This document shows positions 1 to 9,126 of a stretch of DNA of 64,000 nt, piece after piece. The position numbers and the translations under genes are program-made. The stretch is taken from contig CABMPP010000005.1 in NCBI GenBank assembly GCA_902388495.1, positions 124,001 to 188,000 of the forward strand, in the 5' to 3' direction. Under the pieces are notes generated by a model. It was not told the origin of the DNA. It saw only the letters and a program-made list of their open reading frames with translations, and ran no database searches. Origin of the DNA: an uncultured Bacteroides sp. GTDB taxonomy: Bacteria > Bacteroidota > Bacteroidia > Bacteroidales > Bacteroidaceae. Each line of letters opens with the position of its first letter. The stretch's first letter is position 1.

Positions 1-485
1 GCCGAAATATCGGGTTTAACAAGCGTCACTTGTACTTCCGCTTGGTTAGAACTCACGCAAAAAGCTTGTTCTCCTTGTTTAATATATGCCATTACAGTTA
101 CAGCCAGTTTACGTGCTATCGGATTCTTGCCATAATAGCTTTCTACTGCACTAACCACTTCTTTAGTAGATACATTTCCTGACGCATCAACAGCCAAAAC
201 GGCCTTTCCTTGCGCTGCTCCACTTTCATCCAATTTACTCAGAACAGCTTCATAAGCAGTCACTTCCATACCTTCGGGAGCACTTACCGAAGCGGTAAAG
301 AGCTGAATTGTTTCTGTAGTAACATTTTCCATATCGATGGCTGCAGCAGGAGTAATATTCACGCTAATATCTTTAGCCTCCTCAGCATCAAAACCTTGAG
401 GAGCTGCCCAGTCATCGTAGTCACCCTTACAACTGCTAAGAAGTGCAGCCGTAAGAACCATACTATATATTAATGATTTTCTCAT
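1..485 (-). CDS. SusF/SusE-like surface glycan-binding lipoprotein, N-terminal part (cut by window edge)
   Basis: The reading frame begins with ATG at 485 and runs open to the window edge (161 codons seen). The first residues form a lipoprotein signal ending in LLSSCKGD, so the mature protein should be anchored through that cysteine, probably at the cell surface. The following DDWAAPQGFDAEEAK stretch and the beta-rich segment resemble the N-terminal DUF5115-type domain of Bacteroides SusF/SusE-like proteins; this is recalled family knowledge, not a search result. It is the last visible gene of the SusC-D-E-F operon, 26 bases after SusE. Expected role: holding glycan at the outer membrane for the SusCD importer. 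The carbohydrate-binding C-terminal domains lie outside the window, so the ligand cannot be judged. Confidence 0.75.
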   Translation of the reverse strand, partial: MRKSLIYSMVLTAALLSSCKGDYDDWAAPQGFDAEEAKDISVNITPAAAIDMENVTTETIQLFTASVSAPEGMEVTAYEAVLSKLDESGAAQGKAVLAVDASGNVSTKEVVSAVESYYGKNPIARKLAVTVMAYIKQGEQAFCVSSNQAEVQVTLVKPDIS

Positions 486-511
486 ATCAATCAATTTTTA
501 TTTATCCGTTA

Positions 512-1696
512 TTATTTGTTGTAGAAATGATAGTAACCGGTAATATCGTTAAAGATGATTCGGTAATCGCCGGCTTCTACAGGAATATTGGCACCACCGC
601 CAACGCCCCAACCGAACGGGAATTTCTCACCACCCCAATTAGGATTCCAACTGTCGTCAACGAGGAACTTCATTCCGGTGTTTTCACTGATACTCATATC
701 GTACATCCATACGTGCGGACGAGCACCTTCAAAGGTATCTACCGGCTTCATATTTACGGCACCATCTCCCCAATTGGTAAAGTCACCTGCAATCAACATC
801 TGCGGATATTCAGCCGGATCCTTGTCAAGGGCTGTGAATGTCAAGGTATTAGTATAAGTATCGAGGTCTATTCTATAATAACCTGCCGAGGGCACTTTGA
901 AGTCTCCACCTTCACCAGTGTCATCTTTTCTCTTCGGCTGATTAATGTCATTTTCAACGCCTCCCCATTGGTCATCCCAGCTACCGGGAACACGAATAAT
1001 CTTGAAACCAAGGTCGGGAGTGAAGTAGCCTGTATAGGTGAGCGGTCCTCTACCTGTTGCATCATCAAACTTACCGCCTTCAACCGGAGTCATCGGGTAA
1101 ATAGAAACACCTATTTCCGAACCCCATGCACCATCACCCACACCGGCACCGATAAGATACCACAATTCAGGATCTGCAGTAACCAATGCTTGGAAGAAAG
1201 GCTTCACTTTCAGAGTTATATTGTTTGAGTAGGTATTTTGGCCTGAACTCAACACACCATTAAGGCGTACATATACATCCAAATTATCGGGTATTTGCTC
1301 TTCGCTTGTATAGCCGCCCATCTTCATAATGCCCTTATTAAAGTCTTTGGCGTTGACGTTAAATTTAGCTTTTGTACTATAACTTTCCAACTGTACAAAT
1401 TTCGGATTGCCTACCACGTCGCCATTCTCATCAACCGTATTTTCCCATTCATTGGTCAGCGACAGTTGAGGGTAATAACTTACAGCTGCTGTATAGCCGA
1501 AATCCGGTTGTTTACAAGTAAGTTCAATGCCCTCGCAATTACCCAAATCATACACATTACCACCCAGAGCAGGTGCATTCAGCACAAAACTCTCGGGTAC
1601 TGTCAAGGTAGGATTGGAGTCTCTGTCGTCCTCGCATGATGTAAAACCCATAAGGGCAACACCTGCTAACAAAGATGCAATAATATATTTTTTCAT
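512..1696 (-). CDS. SusE-like outer-membrane glycan-binding lipoprotein
   Basis: This 394-residue protein starts with a lipoprotein signal (ALMGFTSCEDD, Cys at about 21). An N-terminal SusE-type domain follows (about 30-160), including the YDLGNCEGIELTCKQPDFGY segment typical of the SusE family. The C-terminal half has two beta-rich SusE/SusF-type modules, the last ending WGVGGGANIPVEAGDYRIIF. SusE-type proteins bind polysaccharide at the surface and assist the SusC/SusD pair; they are not enzymes. The gene lies 21 bases after SusD and 26 before the SusF-like gene, so it is co-transcribed. The SusE plus SusF pairing is best known from alpha-glucan systems, which matters because the neighbouring hydrolases instead point to beta-galactan. 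Confidence 0.85.
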   Translation of the reverse strand: MKKYIIASLLAGVALMGFTSCEDDRDSNPTLTVPESFVLNAPALGGNVYDLGNCEGIELTCKQPDFGYTAAVSYYPQLSLTNEWENTVDENGDVVGNPKFVQLESYSTKAKFNVNAKDFNKGIMKMGGYTSEEQIPDNLDVYVRLNGVLSSGQNTYSNNITLKVKPFFQALVTADPELWYLIGAGVGDGAWGSEIGVSIYPMTPVEGGKFDDATGRGPLTYTGYFTPDLGFKIIRVPGSWDDQWGGVENDINQPKRKDDTGEGGDFKVPSAGYYRIDLDTYTNTLTFTALDKDPAEYPQMLIAGDFTNWGDGAVNMKPVDTFEGARPHVWMYDMSISENTGMKFLVDDSWNPNWGGEKFPFGWGVGGGANIPVEAGDYRIIFNDITGYYHFYNK

Positions 1697-1717
1697 ATTC
1701 CTTGTTTCATTTAGAAA

Positions 1718-3343
1718 TTAATAACCAGTATTCTGTTTCAAATTTTTGTTGTTCGAGATTTCATTCACCGGCAAGGGGAAAATGCTCATATAAGAGGGGA
1801 ACTGATTGCCCTCGTAAACGCCACCCATCCATTCCCACTTGTAGTTGGACTGGCCGGCAAACTTGCCAAAACGAATGAGGTCGACGCGACGACGTCCTTC
1901 GAGCCAAAACTCACGGCTCCACTCATCACAAATGTCATCCAGTGTATAGGTACTCTTTGCAGGAGCATGTGCACGTGAGCGCAACTCATCAAGTTTTGCT
2001 TTAGCATCGCTATTGCCGGAGGCACCATTTTTACGAACTGCAGCTTCGGCATAAGTCAAATAAGCTTCGGCAATACGCATAACAGGAAGATCCGTATTAA
2101 CAAATTCAATAACAGCATTATTACTTCCATCAGAATTAACGTTGCGGAACTTCACGCAGCTATATCCCAAATTCTCATCAGTACCTTCATCAGTAACAGA
2201 AATATCCATTCCTTTATTGAAGAACAATGCACGATCATCATTGGCAGCAGTAATCATATCCTGCAATGTCGGAGCCTCAGCAGGCGTATTGGTAAAGAAC
2301 TTGTCAATAAGTTGCTTACGCAGACGGATACATTTACCCCAGTTATTGTCCGCACCAGAAGGAGCGTAATTGTCTGTAGGTACTTTATTTGAGTAAGAAG
2401 CCTGAATAAGGAAGTTGGCTCCCTCATAGCTCTTGGTGATTTCACCATCAGCAAGACCTACCAACAAGTTTTCATACTGTGCTCCATTACGGTCATTGTC
2501 GGCCAAGAACAACATCTGATAGCCCGTATATTTTTCACCGGTTACCGGGTTGGTAGCTCCCTTTGTGTTAAGGTGATAATAACCGTTATTGATAACCCTC
2601 TCTGCATAAGTCATGGCATCATCCCAGCGGGCTGTACCCGTATAAACCTCTGCATTCAAATAAATGCGTGCCAAAAGATTCCAAGCAGCTACACGGTCGG
2701 CGCGACCATAAGTGTTTCTTCCCGGTTCTGCCATTAAGTCAGCACATTCTTTCAATTCTTTCTCAACATATTCAAAGAACTGGCTTCTTGAATAGCCTAC
2801 AGCCATTTCGGCTGATACCTCTTCGGTAAAGGCCGCATTTCCATACAAGTCCATAACAAGCGCGTAGTTATAAGCACGGATAAAACGTACTTCCGCATCA
2901 CGCATTTCTTGGTCTGCCGCATTACCCTCTTGACTTAAATAGAAGTTACAAAGTGTAATCGTAAAATAGAGACGGTAATAAAGAGCAGCCGAGAATACGC
3001 AACTTTCGCCCCATGAATTGTGAAGCAATTCCGGTACACCGGCATCGGTTGCCCACACCCAGTGTGATTCGTCAGCAGTAAACTCGTTGAGGTACCATTG
3101 AGAACGGAACATACCCGAACGTCCTTCATCAACGTCGTCAATATCACCATTACCATTAGGTCCTGATTGTCCTGTAAGGCAAAAGCTTGCATAAATCTTA
3201 TTGAAGACGGCATCATTATCAAATTCCATCGTCTGCTGCGGATTGATCGGATTTACATCCAAATCGCCCACGCAAGAGCTGAAGTTCAGCGTCAGCGCAA
3301 GTGCTGCAGCAGGTATCATTGATTTCAGTATTCTTGTTTTCAT
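1718..3343 (-). CDS. SusD/RagB-family glycan-binding lipoprotein
   Basis: A 541-residue SusD homologue. It has a lipoprotein signal (ALTLNFSSCVGDL, Cys near 24) and a helical N-terminal half of TPR type, with an FIRAYNYALVMDLYGNAAF segment. The C-terminal RagB/SusD region contains LPVMRIAEAYLTYAEAAVRK and WSREFWLEGRRRVDLIRFGKF, both hallmark stretches of the family. SusD caps the SusC channel and delivers oligosaccharides to it. Spacing is 23 bases after SusC and 21 before SusE, indicating one operon. Length is normal for the family. The fold is certain from these motifs; ligand specificity cannot be read from sequence alone. Confidence 0.95.
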   Translation of the reverse strand: MKTRILKSMIPAAALALTLNFSSCVGDLDVNPINPQQTMEFDNDAVFNKIYASFCLTGQSGPNGNGDIDDVDEGRSGMFRSQWYLNEFTADESHWVWATDAGVPELLHNSWGESCVFSAALYYRLYFTITLCNFYLSQEGNAADQEMRDAEVRFIRAYNYALVMDLYGNAAFTEEVSAEMAVGYSRSQFFEYVEKELKECADLMAEPGRNTYGRADRVAAWNLLARIYLNAEVYTGTARWDDAMTYAERVINNGYYHLNTKGATNPVTGEKYTGYQMLFLADNDRNGAQYENLLVGLADGEITKSYEGANFLIQASYSNKVPTDNYAPSGADNNWGKCIRLRKQLIDKFFTNTPAEAPTLQDMITAANDDRALFFNKGMDISVTDEGTDENLGYSCVKFRNVNSDGSNNAVIEFVNTDLPVMRIAEAYLTYAEAAVRKNGASGNSDAKAKLDELRSRAHAPAKSTYTLDDICDEWSREFWLEGRRRVDLIRFGKFAGQSNYKWEWMGGVYEGNQFPSYMSIFPLPVNEISNNKNLKQNTGY

Positions 3344-3366
3344 GTTATTCTTCTATAATATATGGG

Positions 3367-6300
3367 TTAGAAATTAAGGCTTAGACCAAATACGCCAGTG
3401 AACGGACGGGGATAGATGTTACCATCATAACCACCATTGATTTCCGGATCAATGCCTTTGTATTTAGAGATAGTAAAGACGTTTTGAGCTGTAAGATAAG
3501 CACGGCCGCTGATTTTCACTCCAAACAGCTTATCGAAGCTATAACCCAAAGTGATGTTATCGCACTTCAAGAATGAAGCATTCTGAATGAAGTAGTCTGA
3601 CAAAGCATCTTCAGTAGAAATATAGTTCCAATCTTTAGCCATGGACATGTTAGTTACATTATGCCACGTATTACCATTAAACAAACGCTCTACAGAAATA
3701 TTCGAACGTCCTGCTTCTACACCGTTATAAGCATAGTTACCAAGGCTTGCACGAAGTGAGAAACTGAAGTCCCAATTCTTATAAATCAGTTTGGATGTCA
3801 TACCCATCATCACATCAGGATCTGCCTTTTTGTAGAAGTAACGGTCTGCCGAGTTGATAATACCATCCCCGTTACGATCAACGAACTGTCCTTCAATAGG
3901 TTGACCATTCTTATCATAAACCTGCTGATAAGTATAGAAAGACGATACCGAGTGGCCTACAGCCCAAGCTTTAATACCATCCGAACCTGAGTCACCTACA
4001 GCAAGACCGCCATGCAAGATTCTGTAATCAGCATCATCGCTCGCCAGCAGCTTATCTATTTTATTATCATTATAGGTAATATTGTAACCTAATTCCCAAC
4101 GCCAGTCTCTGGTCTGGATAGGACGATAAGTAAGTGACAATTCAACACCTTGATTGTGCAGTTCACCAATATTGCTTGTAACCTTGTTTTTAAAATTAGA
4201 ACCGGCAGCAACGGCTACCGTATTAATAAGGTCGGTTGTCTTTCGGTAGTAATAATCTACGCTGGCAGTAAAGCGATCGTTGAAGAGGGCCAAATCGATA
4301 CCGGCATTATAGGTCGTAGTCTTTTCCCATGTCAGTGAGGCATTATAAGCATCAGGACGATAAGTCATTCCGTTGCCCACAACCGGATAGTATGCTCCCA
4401 AACCGTTAGTTGTATAAGAAGCGAAATAGGTGTAGTCGCCAATACCCTCTTGCTGACCAGTTTTACCCCAACCAAGACGAAGTTTCAAATCGGAAATTGC
4501 TTTAGAGTCACGAAGGAAAGCTTCTTCTTTAATTTTCCATGCACCTGCAACAGAAGGGAACAGACCCCAACGTTGATCCTTATGGAAACGTGAAGAACCG
4601 TCATCACGCAATGTAACTGTCAGCAAATAGCGATCCATTAATGAATAGTTCAAGCGACCGAAGAAAGAAACCAAATAGTTTTCAGTCTTATAAAGCGTAT
4701 TTTCCGAAGGATCTTTGATTTCACCCGGATGCTCCTTGTTACTATCAGGATAGGTTCCGTAATAGTAATAATCAGTTTTCTTATGGAAATGTTGCCACTC
4801 GTAACCACCCATTACGTCAAAATGATGATCCTTACCAAAATCCTTGATGTATTGAGCATACATATTCAACGAGAGGTTGTAGGTATCCTGAGTATTCCAT
4901 CCCTGGCTGCCATAATAATAGTTATCGTAATTATAGCGGCTGTAATATTTATCACTCTTACCACTTTTTATGTCCATACCACCATTAACATGCAGATGGA
5001 GGTCTTCAAGACCATGAATTTTATAGTCCAATTCCAGATTTCCTGTCAACTCTTTACCCTTGCCTTTATCCGAAGTCGTATTCAACAAAGACATAGGATT
5101 ACGCGTAGACAAAGAGTTAATAGAGTATTTCCATTCGTCATCACCACGATCTACAGGAGAACTGTATTGGAAATAACCGCCAAAATTCTTATTAAAGAAC
5201 TCGCTGTCAATAGTAACAGGTTTTGTTGGATCAGCTTCACTGGCAGCTCCAATAGCCCCTGTATTAGCGTATGTTGTCTTGGAGTACATGCCCTTGGCAT
5301 TAAAATTTACAGCCAAGTGTTCATTTAAGAAAGTTGGATTCAAACTTACACTGGCAGTATAACGTTCAAAGTCCGAAGTCTTAAGAATACCCTGTTGCTT
5401 GGTGTAACCCAAAGAAACACGATAAGGCAGATTCTTGTAGGCACCAGCTAATGTAATGTTGTGGTCGGTAGAGATTGCCGTACGATAAATCTCATCTTGC
5501 CAGTCTGTATTGGCAAAAAGATGTTGCGCTCCATCGGCAGGTGTACCATCAGTGTTGTATGCACTCCAATAACCCATATTCTTATAATAGTCACTGGCTT
5601 CCCATTCAGCACCGTCCAACCCGCTCTTTTTCTTTATGAAATCCATAAATTCATTAGAACTTAACACATCCAGCTTGTTGGTCACGACACTTACCGAAAC
5701 ACTTCCATTATAAGAAACGGTAGGCTTCATGTTTTTACGGCCTTTTTTAGTAGTGATAATAATTACACCATTGGATGCACGGCTACCATAAATAGCCGTA
5801 GCAGAAGCATCTTTCAGTACAGTAAAGCTTTCGATGTCGTTGGGATTTACGAGATTTAAAGGATTGGACATACCTTGCATACCGTAGTTATCCATAGCCA
5901 AACCGTCAATTACAATCAACGGATCATTGCTGGCGTTCAATGATGAACCGCCACGAATACGAATAGAAGCGCCGCCACCCGGTTCACCACCGCTGTTCTG
6001 AACATTAACACCGGCTATTTTACCAGTAATCATATCCTGAGCACTTACTTGTAAACCCTTATTCATTTCGTCAGGTTTAATCGCTGTTACTGAACCAGTC
6101 AAGTCGTTTTTCTTAGCACGACCATAACCGATTACAACAACTTCACTCAGTAATTCGGCATCATCTTTAAGCGTAATCACAACTGAAGCAGCAGCGGGCA
6201 CTTCAGTTGTCTGATAGCCGATAAATGATACTTGGAGAATTGCCCCCTGTGGAACAGACAAGGTAAAATTACCATTCACATCGGTAATGGTACCGTTCGA

Positions 6301-6462
6301 TGGATTACCTTTTTCAATGACATTTGCACCTATCACTTCACCCAAGGCATCTTTTACATGCCCTTTCACGGTGATGTTCTGTGCATAAGCGCCAACAGAC
6401 AAGAATAACCCTAATACAAGGGTAAGAATCGTTTGATAGATTCTAAGATTAACTTGCTTCAT
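3367..6462 (-). CDS. SusC/RagA-family TonB-linked outer-membrane transporter
   Basis: The chosen start is MKQVNLRIYQ at 6462, which begins a signal peptide ending VGAYAQ; the frame is open eight codons further upstream, but that part has no signal-peptide character. The protein is about 1031 residues: a carboxypeptidase-regulatory-like domain (NITVKGHVKDALGEVIGANV), a TonB-box-like SEVVVIGYG, a plug domain (DLTGSVTAI; NPLNLVNPNDIESFTVLKDA; ATAIYGSRASNGVIIITTKKG) and a large beta barrel ending FTGVFGLSLNF with a terminal aromatic residue. It imports oligosaccharides across the outer membrane using TonB energy, paired with the SusD protein downstream. A -7 box at 6563-6570 and a LacI-type operator at 6626-6639 lie upstream, giving a 5' leader of roughly 95 bases. 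The gene is full length with no lesions. Confidence 0.96.
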   Translation of the reverse strand: MKQVNLRIYQTILTLVLGLFLSVGAYAQNITVKGHVKDALGEVIGANVIEKGNPSNGTITDVNGNFTLSVPQGAILQVSFIGYQTTEVPAAASVVITLKDDAELLSEVVVIGYGRAKKNDLTGSVTAIKPDEMNKGLQVSAQDMITGKIAGVNVQNSGGEPGGGASIRIRGGSSLNASNDPLIVIDGLAMDNYGMQGMSNPLNLVNPNDIESFTVLKDASATAIYGSRASNGVIIITTKKGRKNMKPTVSYNGSVSVSVVTNKLDVLSSNEFMDFIKKKSGLDGAEWEASDYYKNMGYWSAYNTDGTPADGAQHLFANTDWQDEIYRTAISTDHNITLAGAYKNLPYRVSLGYTKQQGILKTSDFERYTASVSLNPTFLNEHLAVNFNAKGMYSKTTYANTGAIGAASEADPTKPVTIDSEFFNKNFGGYFQYSSPVDRGDDEWKYSINSLSTRNPMSLLNTTSDKGKGKELTGNLELDYKIHGLEDLHLHVNGGMDIKSGKSDKYYSRYNYDNYYYGSQGWNTQDTYNLSLNMYAQYIKDFGKDHHFDVMGGYEWQHFHKKTDYYYYGTYPDSNKEHPGEIKDPSENTLYKTENYLVSFFGRLNYSLMDRYLLTVTLRDDGSSRFHKDQRWGLFPSVAGAWKIKEEAFLRDSKAISDLKLRLGWGKTGQQEGIGDYTYFASYTTNGLGAYYPVVGNGMTYRPDAYNASLTWEKTTTYNAGIDLALFNDRFTASVDYYYRKTTDLINTVAVAAGSNFKNKVTSNIGELHNQGVELSLTYRPIQTRDWRWELGYNITYNDNKIDKLLASDDADYRILHGGLAVGDSGSDGIKAWAVGHSVSSFYTYQQVYDKNGQPIEGQFVDRNGDGIINSADRYFYKKADPDVMMGMTSKLIYKNWDFSFSLRASLGNYAYNGVEAGRSNISVERLFNGNTWHNVTNMSMAKDWNYISTEDALSDYFIQNASFLKCDNITLGYSFDKLFGVKISGRAYLTAQNVFTISKYKGIDPEINGGYDGNIYPRPFTGVFGLSLNF

Positions 6463-6562
6463 GCATTTAAAAATTAAAGTTAACAATATTAATTACCTAT
6501 ATATATTCGAAATATCTCTCGATACTTGTTTTTTCTTTTAAGGTATCTATAACATGACGCAA

Positions 6563-6570
6563 CAAAAATA
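6563..6570 (-). promoter_or_regulatory. -7 box of the susC operon
   Basis: Read on the minus strand the bases are TATTTTTG, matching the Bacteroides -7 consensus TAnnTTTG. No good TTTG lies 19-21 bases further upstream (the nearest is a TTG 23 bases away), so the promoter looks weak by itself. That would suit control by an activator bound at the operator 55 bases upstream. Confidence 0.6.
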
Positions 6571-6625
6571 TGCTTTATTAAAATATTAAAATACAAGAAG
6601 TATCAGAAATATGCAATAGCAACAG

Positions 6626-6639
6626 TGCAAACGATTGCA
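6626..6639. promoter_or_regulatory. LacI-type operator upstream of susC
   Basis: TGCAAACGATTGCA is a near-perfect palindrome with the central CG typical of LacI-family operators. Its reverse complement differs at one base from a site at 12988-13001 near the lacI gene. Exactly 55 bases separate it from the -7 box, the same as at the second site. Extra TTGCA half sites flank it at 6611-6657. Confidence 0.65.
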
Positions 6640-6776
6640 TTGAGTTGCATGGTTGCACAAAGAAAAAAACTGGCAAAAAAAGTTTTGCACATTTTTACTA
6701 CCATACTCTCATTACTGCTCTGTATTCTTTTATTCATCGGTGTTTGAGCTATGGGTAGAAGCCCTTATAACTTATT

Positions 6777-6833
6777 GAGGTTGTATCGAAACTAAATTCA
6801 GCTTTCATTCTGTCAGAGTTTCGGCACAACCTC
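6777..6833. repeat. Long imperfect inverted repeat (17-base arms)
   Basis: Arms 6777-6793 and 6817-6833 (GAGGTTGTATCGAAACT and its near complement) pair with one mismatch and one G-T wobble around a 23-base loop. There is no clear T-run on either side. It could be a REP-like element or an attenuator; no coding sequence is involved. Confidence 0.55.
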
Positions 6834-6875
6834 TTTCGCATTATATATATGTATATCATTGCTGTATAATAGATT

Positions 6876-7035
6876 ACAGTTTCCTATAGGTAGGAAACTC
6901 TCGTTTCTTGCTATGGGAACTACAATTTCTTAACGCTGGAAACGACAGTTTCTCCTAATGGGAACGCTCGTTTCTCCTAATGGGAACGACAGTTTCCTCT
7001 TATGGGAACGAGCGTTTCTGCTCATGGAAACGGAA
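6876..7035. repeat. 22-base tandem array of palindromic GGAAAC-N4-GTTTC units
   Basis: Six clear units start at 6893, 6915, 6938, 6960, 6982 and 7004, stepped by 22, 23, 22, 22 and 22 bases, with partial units at both ends. A typical unit is GGAAACGACAGTTTCT followed by a 6-base spacer such as CCTAAT. Each core is a small palindrome, GRAAC-N4-RTTTC. The four central bases vary (TCTC, TACA, GACA, GCTC, GACA, GAGC), while the arms are kept except in the weaker second unit. There are no unique spacers, so it is not a CRISPR array. Confidence 0.8.
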
Positions 7036-7240
7036 TTCATCCATTAGGGCACTGTCCACTCATCCGCGTATCACACCGATTAGTTATCACTTATCTACTC
7101 ATTCTGCAGATAAAACAGCCAAAAACCGTTATTTTCCGTGTTAATAGAAGTTATTTAGCTCTATTTAGAAAAGATGACAAAAAGAGATGGAAAGAGCTAT
7201 ATATAAAGGAATTACAATAAGAGTCAGACAACTATTTGCT

Positions 7241-7276
7241 CAAAAAAGCGTGACGGTAACCATTTACCGTCACGCT
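7241..7276 (-). terminator. Intrinsic terminator after the AAA/nuclease gene
   Basis: A perfect 13-base stem (AGCGTGACGGTAA, 7247-7259, with 7264-7276) and a 4-base loop are followed on the minus strand by TTTTTTG. It lies about 120 bases after the stop of the gene ending at 7399, and would isolate that operon from susC. Confidence 0.75.
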
Positions 7277-7398
7277 ACCAACACGCTTACCAACACTGGT
7301 TAAACGTTTATCTGTCAATAGCTTATAAGCATTAGTGACGGAGTGCTGGTAGTGACATTAAAAAACCTGGTTTATTTTTGAATCAGCATGTAGCACAT

Positions 7399-9126
7399 TC
7401 ACCATACCTCCCAAACCTTGAAAGTCTTGTTACCAGCGATATAGACTACATATTTCCGTATCTTATAAGCAGGGAACTGACGGTTGATATCAGTAGCATA
7501 ACTACAAACCTGTGCCGCATCACTATCTGCAGGAGCTGTCAGTGCTTCCAAGTGGGAGGCTTCACCCATTTTAAAGTATTTGAACTCCACTACCCGGCAA
7601 TCGTTGTGGAAATCGGTACCGGGAATGCCCGTCAGCACCAGGTCGGCACGCCCCGAAGGGAGGTTCTGCTCCAGGGCGAAGGTGTAGTAATCGCTCAGGT
7701 AGCGGCTGCAAAGTTCGAAGAATGAACAACGGATGAAGTTCTCGTTCACCTTGTCGAATACCTGAGCAGGGAATTGACCGAGATACTCCTCGAAGTAATT
7801 GCGGACAAGAGGTTCGAGTTGGCGGTCCTTCGTTACAAAATGCTCATAAGCCGGAACGTAACGGCGCGCATCACTGCTCACTTTATTCATGTCATTGAAA
7901 TAATCCATGAAGATGCTGCGCATGGTGAGATTGGGCAAAGCCATCTTAAAACCATTCTTCAGTGTCGTCATCCCCAGATAATAAAGGCTTATCGGATAGA
8001 ACTGCTTGTCGAAGAACTTCTGCTTATTAAACTTACTGCGCAGGTCGGGCTGGGAATAGGCCAACTCACCATCTATCAGCAGAGCGTCCAGCATTTCACG
8101 GGCATTATCCAGCGTGATGGTAAGTCGGCGTATCCAGCCAATGTCTGTACGCAAGTTCTCGTCTATCATTTCCGGCGGAATCTCGCCGTTGTTCACGGCA
8201 AACTTCTTGAAGAAGTAGGTCAGTATGGTGGAGTTGAAAAGCGGACGGGCATTCGGCAAGAAGCGATAGCCGTCGTAATTATTCAGGATAAGTTGCCAAA
8301 GTTCGTCAAAACGGTCTTCACCATTGCCATATTTATCTACCACATAACGCAAGTAAGTGGATGCCTCGTCGTGGTTGAAGCCCAGCATTTCGGTGAACGT
8401 AGGTTCGAGGGTCAGGATTTCGGCAATGTTGTAGCCACTGGTCAAGTCGTCCATCGTGACGGGCAGCACGCCCGTGCAGAAGCAGGAACGTGTGCTGCCT
8501 TCATCAATGCCTTTCTTGATGGTTTTGAAGAAAGTACGCAGAAAGCTGTCACCGGTGGTGATGTTCTCATACAGAGGATCTTTAAAGGCGGTAAGCAACT
8601 GGTTGGTGAAGTTGTCATACTCATCGATTAGAATATAAAGCTTAGGAAGCCGGTTTGCCTTTATCCAGTTCATGATATCCTCCAGCATGGAAGAGGCATT
8701 ACGTAAATCACGGAAAGCAAAACCTTTGAAATAACGGGCATAACGATGTTCGCTCCTTACCAGCAGCTCTATCGGGCCACAATTCAAATTATTGAAGTTA
8801 CGTTCCAACTCCTCTATATTGTTGCTCATTACCATGGCAGAGAAGTTGAAACGCAACACCATATACTGATTGCGCTCTTTGGTGGGATGACTGCCTATAT
8901 ACAGACCGCCATAGAGGAATTCAAAACGTTCAGCCTCATTCAGATCGTAATAATAAGACAAAGTGGAAATCAACAGACTCTTGCCGAAACGGCGCGGGCG
9001 AAGAAAGACGGGAGCCTTATAACGTTCCAGTTCAGCGATAAACCGTGTCTTATCCACATAATAAAAGCCACGCTCGCGCATCTCCACGAAGTCGGCTATA
9101 GCATAAGGAATCGTCATATCGTTCAT
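7399..9126 (-). CDS. AAA-ATPase-like protein with C-terminal PD-(D/E)XK nuclease-like domain
   Basis: This 575-residue protein has an N-terminal AAA-ATPase-like domain of the type in which YYVDKTRFI precedes a modified P-loop, FLRPRRFGKSLLISTL (Lys at 49). It continues with LYILIDEYDNFTNQLL as Walker B. The C-terminal 90 residues contain GRADLVLTG and VVEFKYFK, the conserved acidic/Lys arrangement of the PDDEXK_9-type domain usually found with it. The biological role of this Bacteroidales-expanded family is not established. It is cytoplasmic by appearance. It lies 79 bases after the GH2 gene in the same direction, yet has nothing obvious to do with glycan use. A perfect hairpin covers its ribosome-binding region and a strong terminator follows, so it may be an independent cargo gene. 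The start at 9126 is preceded by AGGA 6 bases upstream; a second ATG 9 bases in (9117) is possible. Confidence 0.85.
   Translation of the reverse strand: MNDMTIPYAIADFVEMRERGFYYVDKTRFIAELERYKAPVFLRPRRFGKSLLISTLSYYYDLNEAERFEFLYGGLYIGSHPTKERNQYMVLRFNFSAMVMSNNIEELERNFNNLNCGPIELLVRSEHRYARYFKGFAFRDLRNASSMLEDIMNWIKANRLPKLYILIDEYDNFTNQLLTAFKDPLYENITTGDSFLRTFFKTIKKGIDEGSTRSCFCTGVLPVTMDDLTSGYNIAEILTLEPTFTEMLGFNHDEASTYLRYVVDKYGNGEDRFDELWQLILNNYDGYRFLPNARPLFNSTILTYFFKKFAVNNGEIPPEMIDENLRTDIGWIRRLTITLDNAREMLDALLIDGELAYSQPDLRSKFNKQKFFDKQFYPISLYYLGMTTLKNGFKMALPNLTMRSIFMDYFNDMNKVSSDARRYVPAYEHFVTKDRQLEPLVRNYFEEYLGQFPAQVFDKVNENFIRCSFFELCSRYLSDYYTFALEQNLPSGRADLVLTGIPGTDFHNDCRVVEFKYFKMGEASHLEALTAPADSDAAQVCSYATDINRQFPAYKIRKYVVYIAGNKTFKVWEVW

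Larger units (their letters stand above)
6487..7398. other. 912-base non-coding region upstream of susC
   Basis: No convincing gene lies here. From left to right it holds the susC leader and -7 box, an AT-rich stretch, a cluster of TTGCA/TGCAA half sites including the LacI-type operator, a long imperfect hairpin (6777-6833), a 22-base tandem array (6876-7035), and a minus-strand terminator (7241-7276) for the AAA/nuclease gene. Between 7271 and 7320 the short unit CGCT(T)ACCAACA occurs twice. A 72-codon open frame at 7002-7220 starts inside the array and has no coding character. The span is rich in repeats and poor in coding signal. Confidence 0.8.

Noticed and set aside
6876..7035. CRISPR array
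   Set aside because: The repeat units abut one another with no unique spacers of 25-45 bases, and no cas genes are in the window.
7002..7220. 72-codon gene upstream of susC
   Set aside because: It begins within the 22-base repeat array and the product has no family signal or ribosome-binding site.
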